Source: Bin87 sp965261195
Lineage (GTDB): Bacteria; Chloroflexota; Dehalococcoidia; Lucifugimonadales; UBA3495
Assembly: GCA_965261195.1 (NCBI GenBank)
Contig: OZ253455.1
Span: 3,658,001-3,722,000 of the forward strand
Length of the DNA stretch: 64,000 bases
Direction of reading: 5' to 3'
Shown here: positions 37,019-45,290 of the stretch, one piece after another
How the letters are laid out: each line of letters starts with the position of its first letter
Position numbering within the stretch: the first letter of the stretch is position 1
Notes under the pieces: model-generated
The model's input: the letters and a program-made list of their open reading frames with translations, nothing else
Database searches by the model: none
What the model was told of the DNA's origin: nothing
Translations under genes and position numbers: made by a program

Positions 37019-37960
37019 ATGCGAATCTGGGAGATTTACGATGCCGTACAAGTAGCATCAGACGGTACCAATCTAATTCTCAACGCTACCCAATTGTTCG
37101 ACGGTCAATTGCTCCGGATAGATAACTGGTATCAGCTTCATGGGGCGATAACGGTGTTGCAACAGAACGGATGGCAAGATTTTGTCAACATGGACGATTG
37201 GATGCACCAATTTATCGAGAGGTACGACAGTAGCGATCCGTATCCTGAAGTTGATAGGGCTATGTACGACGGCTTGGCACGGCGTGTTCAGTCGTTGGTG
37301 CCGCAATTAAGCCTGCTATTATCGGCGCTGGAACCCCTTGCAAAACGCCCCCATCCAAAAGCTTTTTACGTGGACATAGGCGAGGTGGATTCGTATGATA
37401 ACCTACAGACCTCGATATCAGAGCTAGATAGGATGTTCGAGATTTTGAGCATCGAGGAGGGGTTCTCGTATGGAGGCGTTGAATCGGGTTCCGTCTGGTT
37501 ATCTTGGATACCGGATGGAGATGTGGCATGGGAGTGGGCCAGTCACGCCATTCGTATAGCGGGGCAGGTGTTCGATTTGTTCCGTACGAAGTCAGACGAC
37601 GAAGTCCGCAGGGAGCTACGAGCCGCACTCTTGGCATTGAAGTCCGATGAGGAATTAACCGAGGAACTTTCTAAATCGTACATGGAATCTTTGGTAGAGG
37701 AGAAGACAAAAGCTTTGTGGGAAGAAGTGCAGCCACAGTTAATTCCCCTTTTGAAAACGCAGAACCGACACGAGGCAGAGAACAGGTTGATCCAAGGCGT
37801 CCACCAAATTCGTGAACAACAACAAAAAGGCCGGTACCCGCAATTATCTGTGGAATTACCCCCTTCGTTGGTCCGCGAAGGCGGGGAAATTACCGTTACT
37901 GTGGCTATTCGTCCCGGCGAGAACGAGGAGAAAGGCCAGTTATCTGCCGGAACACATTGA
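37019..37960 (+). CDS. Unknown protein upstream of a DNA methyltransferase
   Basis: 313 residues, no family recognised. It is soluble, helical in the C-terminal half with charged stretches (EELTEELSKSYMESLVEEKTKALWEEVQPQL), and has no signal peptide. A strong AGGGAGGAG precedes the ATG by 7 bp. Base composition is clearly more AT-rich than glyS before it, pointing to recent acquisition. The methyltransferase gene begins 10 bp downstream, so they are likely co-transcribed. It could be a companion of the modification system. Confidence 0.65.
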   Translation: MRIWEIYDAVQVASDGTNLILNATQLFDGQLLRIDNWYQLHGAITVLQQNGWQDFVNMDDWMHQFIERYDSSDPYPEVDRAMYDGLARRVQSLVPQLSLLLSALEPLAKRPHPKAFYVDIGEVDSYDNLQTSISELDRMFEILSIEEGFSYGGVESGSVWLSWIPDGDVAWEWASHAIRIAGQVFDLFRTKSDDEVRRELRAALLALKSDEELTEELSKSYMESLVEEKTKALWEEVQPQLIPLLKTQNRHEAENRLIQGVHQIREQQQKGRYPQLSVELPPSLVREGGEITVTVAIRPGENEEKGQLSAGTH

Positions 37961-37970
37961 AAGAAAACAA

Positions 37971-39497
37971 ATGGCTAACGAAGTACCAAACTTCACCAAC
38001 CGAACCCTTTACCACCGGGACAATTTGGACGTCCTGCGCGGCATTAATTCCGGCACCGTCCACCTAATTGCCACTGACCCGCCGTTTAATAAGAACCGGG
38101 ATTTTCATGCTACTCCGGCCAGCCTGGCCGCCGGCGGCGGGTTTCAAGACCGTTGGTCGTGGGAGCGGGACGTGCACCAGACGTGGCTGGACCAGATAAA
38201 AGACGATTGGCCGGCTGTTGACGCCGTGATCGAAACTGCCAAAGTGTCTTATGGGCTGGATATGGCGGCGTTCCTGGCCTTTATGGCGGTGCGTCTGCTG
38301 GAAATGCACCGGGTGCTGCGGGATAACGGCAGTATTTATCTGCACTGCGATCCAACTGCTGCCGCTTATCTGAAGGTGTTGATGGACGCGATATTTGGTC
38401 GCCAGCAGTTTCGCAATGAGGTTGTGTGGCAAAGAACGGAAAGCCATAACACGGCAAGTCGATATGGTAATGTAGCCGATATTATCCTTTTCTATGCAAA
38501 ATCTAACCGGGCGGCGTGGAATCGACATTTCCACGAGCAAGACGGTCAAAAATACAGCGAGCAACAACTAAAACGCTTCCGCCATGTTGATGAGGACGGT
38601 CGGTTTTATAAGCTCGAGAACTTAACCGGCCCTAGACCTGACAGTGATTCTGGGAAATTTGAATGGCGGGGCACGATGCCCGGCCCGACGCGAGGATGGG
38701 GCTACAAGCTTGAGCAGCTGGAACAATGGTGGACTGAAGGCAGGATTCAGGTTAAGCGTGATGGAACTCCGCGTACTGATGGATTGAAGGTTTATCTTGA
38801 TGAGTCGGAAGGAAAGCCGCTCCAAAATATCTGGACTGACGTTCCCAGAATTCCTAACACATCATCAGAACGCACCGGGTGGCCGACGCAGAAACCGCTG
38901 GCGCTGTACGAGCGCATCATCAAAGTGTCCAGCAATCCGGGCGACATTGTGCTGGACCCGTTCGCCGGATGCGCCACTACCTGCGTAGCGGCGGAAAGGC
39001 TTGGCCGTCAGTGGGTCGGCATTGACATCTGGGACGAAGCCCATCCAACGGTGTTGGACCGTCTGTCCCAGGAAGGTCTGGCAGTGTCTAACGTCAACCC
39101 GGAGCAGCCTAATTTGCTCACTTTTGGTGATGTCTATTACAGCACTGGCCCGCCGGTACGCACTGACGACAGCGCCATTGCCGCACCGGTATTACGAGTC
39201 CGTACCCGCAAGCAGCCGCCGGAGCCACCTGGCCCGCGGCAAACCCGCCAGGAAATGTTTGACCAGTTGATACAGGAAAACGGCACCGTCTGCGGCGGTT
39301 GCGACCGGATGTTTGACGACCCGTTGTATCTCGAGCTTGACCATAAAATGCCGCGCTCCGAAGGCGGGTGGAATCATATCAGCAACCGGATGCTGCTCTG
39401 TGGCCCCTGTAATCGTATCAAGAGTAACCAGTTAACCCTCTCCGGCCTGCGCCGCGAAAACCAGCGGCGGGGGCGGATGGCCGGGCAAGTGCGCTGA
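37971..39497 (+). CDS. DNA methyltransferase (beta-class, DPPF) with C-terminal HNH domain
   Basis: 508 residues. Residues 30-45: ATDPPFNKNRDF, catalytic motif IV. Near residue 325: DIVLDPFAGCATTCVAAERLGRQWVGIDI, the SAM-binding motif I. Motif order IV then I is that of beta-class N6-adenine/N4-cytosine methyltransferases. Residues 440-490: an HNH endonuclease module with CGGC, LELDHKMPRSEGG, HISNRMLLC and CNRIKSNQ. The start at 37971 is chosen for the conserved NRTLYHRDNLDVLRGI; an earlier ATG at 37812 lies inside the upstream gene. The fusion could combine methylation and cleavage in one chain. Confidence 0.85.
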   Translation: MANEVPNFTNRTLYHRDNLDVLRGINSGTVHLIATDPPFNKNRDFHATPASLAAGGGFQDRWSWERDVHQTWLDQIKDDWPAVDAVIETAKVSYGLDMAAFLAFMAVRLLEMHRVLRDNGSIYLHCDPTAAAYLKVLMDAIFGRQQFRNEVVWQRTESHNTASRYGNVADIILFYAKSNRAAWNRHFHEQDGQKYSEQQLKRFRHVDEDGRFYKLENLTGPRPDSDSGKFEWRGTMPGPTRGWGYKLEQLEQWWTEGRIQVKRDGTPRTDGLKVYLDESEGKPLQNIWTDVPRIPNTSSERTGWPTQKPLALYERIIKVSSNPGDIVLDPFAGCATTCVAAERLGRQWVGIDIWDEAHPTVLDRLSQEGLAVSNVNPEQPNLLTFGDVYYSTGPPVRTDDSAIAAPVLRVRTRKQPPEPPGPRQTRQEMFDQLIQENGTVCGGCDRMFDDPLYLELDHKMPRSEGGWNHISNRMLLCGPCNRIKSNQLTLSGLRRENQRRGRMAGQVR

Positions 39498-39519
39498 CCG
39501 GGATAATCATTCAGCTATT

Positions 39520-40338
39520 ATGCCCCCCACCATCGTCGCCCAGGCCCTGCGTCAGGGACTTTACACCCGCATCGTTGGTCGCCGGATACGGTTTTATCAG
39601 TCAACGCACTCCACGATGGACGACGTGGCCGAGTTGGCCCGTGCCGACGCCGAGGAAGGGTTGGTGGTGGTGGCCGAGACGCAAACCGCCAGCCGGGGCC
39701 GGATGGGTCGCCGGTGGGTGTCGGAGCCCGGGAACCTGTACTTTTCGGTTCTGTTCCGCCCCGACGCCGGGCAACTCGCCCGGCTCAGCCCGCTGGCCGG
39801 CGTAGCGGTGGCCCGGTCGCTGCGGCAGGTTGCCGGCGTGTACCCGTCCATCAAGTGGCCCAACGATATTACGATTGACGGGCTGAAAGTCGCCGGCATT
39901 CTGGCGGAAAGCGCATTGATGGGATCTGAAGTGCAATACGCGGTGGTGGGCATCGGAATCAACGTCGCGCTCGATGTGTCGGCGGAGTCGGAAATCGCGG
40001 CCACTGCCGGGAGTTTGGACCACTTCGCCAGCGATGCAATAGACCGTTCCGAGCTGCTGCGCCGGATTCTGCAACACCTGGATGCCCTGTACCTGGACCT
40101 GCGTCGTGGGAAATCGCCCGTTCCCGAATGGCGTCGGTGGCTGGACACGCTGGGCCAACGCGTCACCGTAACCCATCACGGCAGCGACACCACCGGCGTT
40201 GCCGAGGATATTGACGAGACTGGCAACCTGCTGCTGCGCGACGACGCCGGCAATCTGTTGACCTTGACTGCCGGAGACATTACCCTGCGCACCAATGATA
40301 TAGTCCCTCTCCCCGCTGCGGGAGAGGGGTTGGGGTGA
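39520..40338 (+). CDS. birA: Biotin-[acetyl-CoA carboxylase] ligase
   Basis: 272 residues. TQTASRGRMGRRWVSEPGNLYFSVLFRP is the biotinyl-AMP loop, and PSIKWPNDITIDGLKVAGILAE the ATP/biotin-binding segment. A C-terminal SH3-like domain follows. The N-terminal DNA-binding domain of the repressor form is absent, so it is a ligase only. The last residues (LPAAGEGLG) and the stop codon come from a dispersed hairpin repeat at 40304-40340. Confidence 0.9.
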   Translation: MPPTIVAQALRQGLYTRIVGRRIRFYQSTHSTMDDVAELARADAEEGLVVVAETQTASRGRMGRRWVSEPGNLYFSVLFRPDAGQLARLSPLAGVAVARSLRQVAGVYPSIKWPNDITIDGLKVAGILAESALMGSEVQYAVVGIGINVALDVSAESEIAATAGSLDHFASDAIDRSELLRRILQHLDALYLDLRRGKSPVPEWRRWLDTLGQRVTVTHHGSDTTGVAEDIDETGNLLLRDDAGNLLTLTAGDITLRTNDIVPLPAAGEGLG

Positions 40339-40340
40339 GG
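40304..40340. repeat. CCCTCTCCC-type hairpin repeat overlapping the birA stop
   Basis: Same family as 24308-24343. It encodes the birA C-terminus and its TGA, and its right arm (GTGAGGGG) provides the ribosome site for the SDR that begins at 40351. Confidence 0.75.
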
Positions 40341-40350
40341 GGCGTACCCA

Positions 40351-41160
40351 ATGCTTGAAAATCTGAACCTGGATGGCAAGGTGGTGGTAATCACCGGCGG
40401 CGGTACCGGCCTCGGGCTGGAGATGGTGCGCGCCCTCACCCGCTCCGGCGCCAACTTGGCCATCGCCGGGCGTCGTCCGGGGCCCATCGAAGCCGCCCGC
40501 GACGAAGCGCTGGCCGCCGGGCAGGATGCCATCGCGGTGCCCACCGATGTCACCAACTCGTCCGATGCCAACCACCTCATCGACGCTGCGGTCCATCATT
40601 TTGGCCGGGTGGATGTGCTCATCAACAACGCGGCGATGGTGGGCGACAACGTCCTGAAACCCATCTGGGAAATCACCGACGACGACTGGGATTCGGCGAT
40701 GACCGTGAACCTGTCCGGCGCGTTCTACTGCGCCCGTGCCGCCGCGAAGGCAATGGCCGACGTTGGGAAAGGCAAAATCATCAACGTGGCCTCCGGGTTC
40801 GGGTTGCGCGGCGGGCGCGACATCTATATGTACTGCTGCTCCAAGGGTGGCGTCATTCAGCTAACGCGGGTGCTGTCATTCAGCCTGGCCCGCTATGGCA
40901 TTACCGCTAACAGCATCGTTCCGGGGTTCATCCCGACCATAGATCCTGGCGCCGCGATCAACCGCACCCTGCCGCAATCCGGCGACTTTTTGCCCTCCGG
41001 GAAGTTGGGGCGCCCGGAAGAGTTGGGGCCGATTGCGGTGTTCCTGGCGTCGGACGCATCCGATTATATGACCGGCGAGATGTTCATACTGGACGGCGGC
41101 GGGCTGGCTGCCGGAATCGCTCCCACCGGCCACGCTCCCCTGGCGCCGCTGGAATTCTAG
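40351..41160 (+). CDS. Short-chain dehydrogenase/reductase
   Basis: 269 residues. TGGGTGLG (cofactor loop, TGxxxGxG), NNAAMVG, the catalytic Ser in NVASGFGLRG and YCCSK (Tyr-x3-Lys) are all present. An Arg in AGRRPGPIEAA after the second strand favours NADP. The C-terminal tail is longer than usual. It heads a pair with the next SDR. Substrate unknown. Confidence 0.9.
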   Translation: MLENLNLDGKVVVITGGGTGLGLEMVRALTRSGANLAIAGRRPGPIEAARDEALAAGQDAIAVPTDVTNSSDANHLIDAAVHHFGRVDVLINNAAMVGDNVLKPIWEITDDDWDSAMTVNLSGAFYCARAAAKAMADVGKGKIINVASGFGLRGGRDIYMYCCSKGGVIQLTRVLSFSLARYGITANSIVPGFIPTIDPGAAINRTLPQSGDFLPSGKLGRPEELGPIAVFLASDASDYMTGEMFILDGGGLAAGIAPTGHAPLAPLEF

Positions 41161-41167
41161 GAGACCG

Positions 41168-41968
41168 ATGCCACTGCCCGCAGAGTACGACCTTACCGGC
41201 CGCACCGCCATCGTGGCCAGCGCCGGCGGCGCAGAAACGCCTCATCTGGCGGCGGCGCTGGCCGAAGCCGGGGCGCAGGTGTTCGCCGTCGCCCGGCACC
41301 CCGAGAGTCTGGAAGCAATGCGGGATGCCGTGGCCGGCGTGGCCGGCGTGGCCGGCGTGGCCGGCGTGGCCGGCGTGGCCGGCGGAACAGTCTACGGATG
41401 CGCCGGACGCTGGGATACGCCGGAGGGTGTGGCGGCGATAATAACTGCCTTCGGAGCGGTGCACGAGCGGGTGGACATCCTGGTCAACGACACCCGCAGC
41501 TTCTTCGCCAAACCCGCCGCCGAGATTACGCTGGAAGAATGGGACGAGCTGCACAATCGCAACGTGCGGGCCACCTTTCTGCTGACTCAGGCGGTGGGAC
41601 AGCAGCTGCTGTCGCAGCAGTACGGGCGCATCGTCAACGTGATTTCCAATCTTGCGGAACGCGGCATTCACAACTGCTCGGCATTCAGCGCCACGCAGTC
41701 CGCAGTGCTGTCGCTGACCCGCTCGCTGGCGGTGGAATGGGGCCGCAGCGAAATCCGGGTCAACGCGATTGGTTCGGGCTGGTCAACGGCGGAAGACATA
41801 CCGCTGGAAAAGCAGCGCGAGGAGTTGCTGGTGCGCTACACTCCGCTGCGTCGTCTGGGACACCCGCGGGATCTGGCCGCGTTGCTGGTGTTCCTGTGCT
41901 CCCCGTTCTGCGACTACCCAACCGGGCAACCGATATACATAGACGGCGGGTCAAACGCCCATCCGTAA
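41168..41968 (+). CDS. SDR-fold protein with degenerate active site
   Basis: 266 residues with the overall SDR fold (VDILVNDTRSFFAKP, VNVISNL, EWGRSEIRVNAIGSGW, YIDGGS). The cofactor loop reads ASAGGAETP instead of TGxxxGxG. The catalytic Tyr-x3-Lys is FSATQ, losing both residues. It is unlikely to be a normal oxidoreductase and may instead be a non-catalytic partner of the intact SDR just upstream (7-bp gap). Residues 54-72 are a GVA repeat produced by six 9-bp units at 41330-41383. Confidence 0.8.
   Translation: MPLPAEYDLTGRTAIVASAGGAETPHLAAALAEAGAQVFAVARHPESLEAMRDAVAGVAGVAGVAGVAGVAGGTVYGCAGRWDTPEGVAAIITAFGAVHERVDILVNDTRSFFAKPAAEITLEEWDELHNRNVRATFLLTQAVGQQLLSQQYGRIVNVISNLAERGIHNCSAFSATQSAVLSLTRSLAVEWGRSEIRVNAIGSGWSTAEDIPLEKQREELLVRYTPLRRLGHPRDLAALLVFLCSPFCDYPTGQPIYIDGGSNAHP
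41330..41383 (+). repeat. Six 9-bp tandem units within the degenerate SDR gene
   Basis: GTGGCCGGC repeated six times without change, encoding (VAG)6 in frame. Length can vary by slippage without shifting the frame. Confidence 0.9.
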
Positions 41969-42019
41969 TGTCCACGGCAGGCATGGTTCAAATAGCGCTT
42001 GGTGGTACAATAATCCTTG

Positions 42020-43456
42020 ATGTCTACTGCTAACGTTGCCGCACGCGCAGTAACGCCGGTGCGTCGGTTGCCGGGGATGCGCGATTTGCCCGCCGCCGCT
42101 TGCCAGGATATGCAGGCGGCGCAACGGCTGACTGCCGACCTGATCGGGCGATTCGGTTATTCCCAGATGGAAGTGCCGGTACTGGAATCCACCGAGCTGT
42201 TTCTGCGGAAATCCGGCGGTTCCCTGGCCTCGCAGATGTATTCTTTCACCGATCCCGGGTCCAACGCGGCCAGTCTGCGCCCCGAGTTCACCTCGGCCAT
42301 TATGCGACATTACCTGGAAATGAACGCGGGAGTCGCGCCGGCTCCGGTGGCCCGTTGGCAGTACGCCGGCCCGGTGTTCCGCTATGATGCCCACGATGCT
42401 GAGGGCAGCGGGCAATTCACCCAGGTCGGCGCTGAACTAGTGGGATCGGAGAGCATCCTCGCCGACGCCGAACTGCTGGCGTTGGCCGCCGGTGTTCCGG
42501 CTGCTCTGGGCGTTGACGGCTACTTGCTGCGGCTGGCCGACCTGGATGTGCTGGACAGCGTGCTGGACACCGTTGGGCTGTCCGAACGCGCCCGCTCCTT
42601 TATCGTTGCCAACATGAACCGCATCGGATCAGACGGCGCCAACGTCGCAACCACGCTGAACCGCGCCGCCGAGCTGCACATCGTGGCCGGCCGTGACCTG
42701 CTGGACGGGCAGAACGATCTGGCTGGCGCAGTTGCCGGGCTGCCCGATGCCGAAGCTCGCGAGGTGCTGGCTGGGTTCATGCGCTGGAATGGCAATTCGG
42801 AAACGCTGGTCGGGCAACGAACGTCCGCAGAAATAGTCGACCGGCTGCTCCGCAAACTGCGGGGTGGTGATGACCCCGGCGTCGTGGAGCGCGGATTGAC
42901 GCTGGCGGCTAAACTCGCCTCAGTTAATGGCGACCCTACGGACGCCGTCGCCGCCGCTCAGGAAATCGTCGCCGGAGCCGGGGCAGACCCTGCTGCGGTC
43001 AACCGCCTCGCCGACTTGATCGCCCTTATTGCCGACGACTCATCTTTGGCCGGCCACGTCGCCGTCGATTTTGGTCTGGCACGAGGTATCGCCTATTACA
43101 ATGGCATCATATTTGACATAATATCCAGGGACGACCAGCAGAATCTGGGTGGTGGCGGGCGCTATGATGCGCTGGCTCGGGCCCTTGGCAGTCCGGACCG
43201 CGTTCCCGCCCTGGGATTCGCATACACGCTGGAAAAGCTGATGGCAGTAATTCCCGGAGGCGGGCAATCGCCCGGCGGCTCTGAGGCTGTGCTAATTGCA
43301 CCGGAAGGGCCGGGAGCATACCGGGCTGCGTTGCGCGCCGCTGCCGACCTACGGCGCGCTGGCGGCGTGGCAGTGCTGGACGTGGGCGGCCAACCCGCGT
43401 CGTACGGAGAATATCGACGCACTGTGTCGGTAGGGGCGGATGGCGTTATCGGGTAA
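42020..43456 (+). CDS. hisZ: HisZ-like regulatory subunit (HisRS paralogue)
   Basis: 478 residues of class II synthetase fold. RRLPGMRDLPAAACQDMQAAQRLTADLIGRFGYSQMEVPVLESTELF, SLRPEFTSAIMRHY and the GGGGRYDALARALGSPDRVPALGFAYTLEKL segment resemble HisRS/HisZ. Directly followed by hisG, it is more likely HisZ than a tRNA-charging HisS; it lacks a clear anticodon-binding domain signature. HisZ normally partners the short HisG. ATG at 42020 is used; a TTG immediately before it is disregarded. TACAAT lies at 42006. Confidence 0.75.
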   Translation: MSTANVAARAVTPVRRLPGMRDLPAAACQDMQAAQRLTADLIGRFGYSQMEVPVLESTELFLRKSGGSLASQMYSFTDPGSNAASLRPEFTSAIMRHYLEMNAGVAPAPVARWQYAGPVFRYDAHDAEGSGQFTQVGAELVGSESILADAELLALAAGVPAALGVDGYLLRLADLDVLDSVLDTVGLSERARSFIVANMNRIGSDGANVATTLNRAAELHIVAGRDLLDGQNDLAGAVAGLPDAEAREVLAGFMRWNGNSETLVGQRTSAEIVDRLLRKLRGGDDPGVVERGLTLAAKLASVNGDPTDAVAAAQEIVAGAGADPAAVNRLADLIALIADDSSLAGHVAVDFGLARGIAYYNGIIFDIISRDDQQNLGGGGRYDALARALGSPDRVPALGFAYTLEKLMAVIPGGGQSPGGSEAVLIAPEGPGAYRAALRAAADLRRAGGVAVLDVGGQPASYGEYRRTVSVGADGVIG

Positions 43457-43499
43457 ACACGGCCCGCCGACGCCCACAGGATAGGGGAAACGCAGGACA

Positions 43500-43520
43500 A
43501 TGGAAAAGGTAGCACGGTGA
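43500..43520 (+). CDS. Six-codon upstream frame overlapping the hisG GTG
   Basis: ATG GAA AAG GTA GCA CGG TGA; its TGA overlaps the hisG start as GTGA, and AGG precedes it. Possibly a coupling or leader frame. Confidence 0.3.
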   Translation: MEKVAR

Positions 43521-44536
43521 GACTGGTCATACCGAGCGACGGCGAATTGGGCGACTCCACGCTGAGTTTCTTGTCAGCGTGCGGCGTCAAAGTCAGCCGG
43601 CCCAATGCCCGCCGCTACACCGGCAGCATCCCATCGTTGCCGGGCGTGGACGTGCTTTTCCAACGCACCGCCGACATTACCGGCAAAGTTGAGGAGGGCA
43701 GCGCCGAAATGGGCATTACCGGCCTGGATCGGCTCATCGAATACCGGCACGACGATGGCGCAGTGGTGGCGGTGCTGGATGATTTGGAGTACGGCCGTTG
43801 TGAGTTTGTGCTGGCCGTTCCCGATTCCTGGCTTGACGTAACATCGGTGGATGACCTGGCCGACCTGGCCCTTGAATTCCACGAGCAGGGCCGGCAACTC
43901 CGCATCGCCACCAAGTACCCGCGTCTGCTGCGCGGCTACCTGTTCGAGCGTGGCATCAACTTCTTCACGCTGGTGCCGGTGAGCGGCGCACTGGAGGCGG
44001 CGCCGGCTGCCGGGTACGCGGATTTGATTTCCGATCTGACCGCCACCGGAACCACGCTGCGGGAAAACCGGCTCAAGACGCTGGAAGGCGGGACGATACT
44101 GACCTCGCAGGCGTGCCTCATCGCCAACTCGGCAGCGCTGGCCGACCGCGCCGCCGACCTGAAGTTGGCCCAGGCGCTCACGGAAACCCTGGAAGCTCAC
44201 CTGCGCGCCGAGCCGTACTACCGAATCACCGCCAATGTGCAGGGTCGATCCGCCGAGGACGTTAGCGCCATGATACTGGTGCGCCCCGACATCGCCGGCA
44301 TCCGTGGGCCCACCGTCGCCCGCGTGTTCAGCGTTACCGAAGAGGACTGGTACGCCGTGTCGCTGCTGGTGCGTAAAGACCGCCTGCTCGACGCCGTGTC
44401 CCACCTGCGCGAATGCGGGGGCGTGGACATCGCCGCCGCTCAACTGTCCTACCTGTTCAAGGGCGAATCGGTGGCGTTCCGCAATTTCCTCGACAATGCG
44501 GCGGCACAACGACGGGAGGCGGTGAACGATGCCTAA
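43517..44536 (+). CDS. hisG: ATP phosphoribosyltransferase HisG, long form
   Basis: 339 residues. First step of histidine synthesis (ATP plus PRPP). Visible: MRLVIPSDGELGDSTLSFL, the VDVLFQRTADI and EMGITGLDRL domain segments, and ATKYPRL. The last 95 residues (ITANVQGRSAEDVSAMILVRPDIAGIRGPTVARVF ... WYAVSLLVRKDRLLDAVSHL) form the histidine-binding domain of long HisG. A long HisG does not need HisZ, yet a HisZ-like gene precedes it. The start is a GTG with AAGG upstream. Its last codons overlap the following gene by 8 bp. Confidence 0.9.
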   Translation: MRLVIPSDGELGDSTLSFLSACGVKVSRPNARRYTGSIPSLPGVDVLFQRTADITGKVEEGSAEMGITGLDRLIEYRHDDGAVVAVLDDLEYGRCEFVLAVPDSWLDVTSVDDLADLALEFHEQGRQLRIATKYPRLLRGYLFERGINFFTLVPVSGALEAAPAAGYADLISDLTATGTTLRENRLKTLEGGTILTSQACLIANSAALADRAADLKLAQALTETLEAHLRAEPYYRITANVQGRSAEDVSAMILVRPDIAGIRGPTVARVFSVTEEDWYAVSLLVRKDRLLDAVSHLRECGGVDIAAAQLSYLFKGESVAFRNFLDNAAAQRREAVNDA

Positions 44537-45290
44537 CCTGCCCATGCACATCTACTTGTGCCAGCAGGTGGCCACCGAGCTGGACTGGGGTTACGCCCAC
44601 GACCACTCCGGGGCCGCGTATCTCGGTTCTACCACCCCGGACATTCGGGCGATGACCAAGTGGGATCGGGCGCGGACGCATTTCTCCGACCTGACGGTTA
44701 ACGAGGTCGGCGCCGGCGTCAAGCGTATGTTTGAACTGCACCCGCAGCTGGCCGGTTCTGACAACGGCCTGACGCCGAATACCAGGGCGTTTCTGCTGGG
44801 TTACGTCAGCCATCTGGTGGCCGACGAGGTCTGGATTACCACCATGTTCCGCCCGCACTTCGGGACGGACGCCAGAGTCACCGACAGCGAGGTGGAAGCT
44901 CACATCTGGGATCGCGCGCTGCAACTGGATATGGACAACCGGGTGCTCAACGGTAATGGTGGGTTGTCCACGGAGAATGCCGCTATCGCGGCTATGGAAC
45001 AGATGCCGGCCCTGGCGTTTCTGGAAGACGCGCTGGTTGACGAATGGCGTGGGTGGGTTGACCGCCTGCTGGGCTGGGAATTCACCTGGGAACGGTTGAA
45101 GCGGGCGCTAAACCGTATGTATCGCGACAACGACGAAGTGCAGGTTGTGGTCGATGGTTTTTTGGCTGATATACCCGGCAACCTGGAAAAGATCTACGAA
45201 CGCATACCCAGGGACCTGATCGACACCTATCGTCAACGGGTCGTCGATGAAACCAAAGCGCAGGCGCGGGAGTTTCTCAGTGCAACTTAA
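44529..45290 (+). CDS. Zinc-dependent phospholipase C-like protein within the his operon
   Basis: 253 residues. MPNLPMHIYLCQQVATELDW, the AAYLGSTTPDIRAM segment and LLGYVSHLVADEVW (His and Asp metal ligands) are the marks of the zinc-dependent phospholipase C / S1-P1-like fold found in many Chloroflexi. It overlaps hisG at its start and hisD at its end (11 bp), so it is translated as part of the operon, though no known role in histidine synthesis exists. Actual substrate unknown. Confidence 0.78.
   Translation: MPNLPMHIYLCQQVATELDWGYAHDHSGAAYLGSTTPDIRAMTKWDRARTHFSDLTVNEVGAGVKRMFELHPQLAGSDNGLTPNTRAFLLGYVSHLVADEVWITTMFRPHFGTDARVTDSEVEAHIWDRALQLDMDNRVLNGNGGLSTENAAIAAMEQMPALAFLEDALVDEWRGWVDRLLGWEFTWERLKRALNRMYRDNDEVQVVVDGFLADIPGNLEKIYERIPRDLIDTYRQRVVDETKAQAREFLSAT

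Noticed and set aside
37812..37970. Earlier start for the methyltransferase
   Set aside because: It would overlap the upstream gene by about 150 bp, adds basic non-conserved sequence, and the conserved N-terminus begins after 37971.
42020..43456. Calling the gene hisS (histidyl-tRNA synthetase)
   Set aside because: It is immediately upstream of hisG in a his operon and lacks a clear anticodon-binding end; HisZ is more likely, although not certain.
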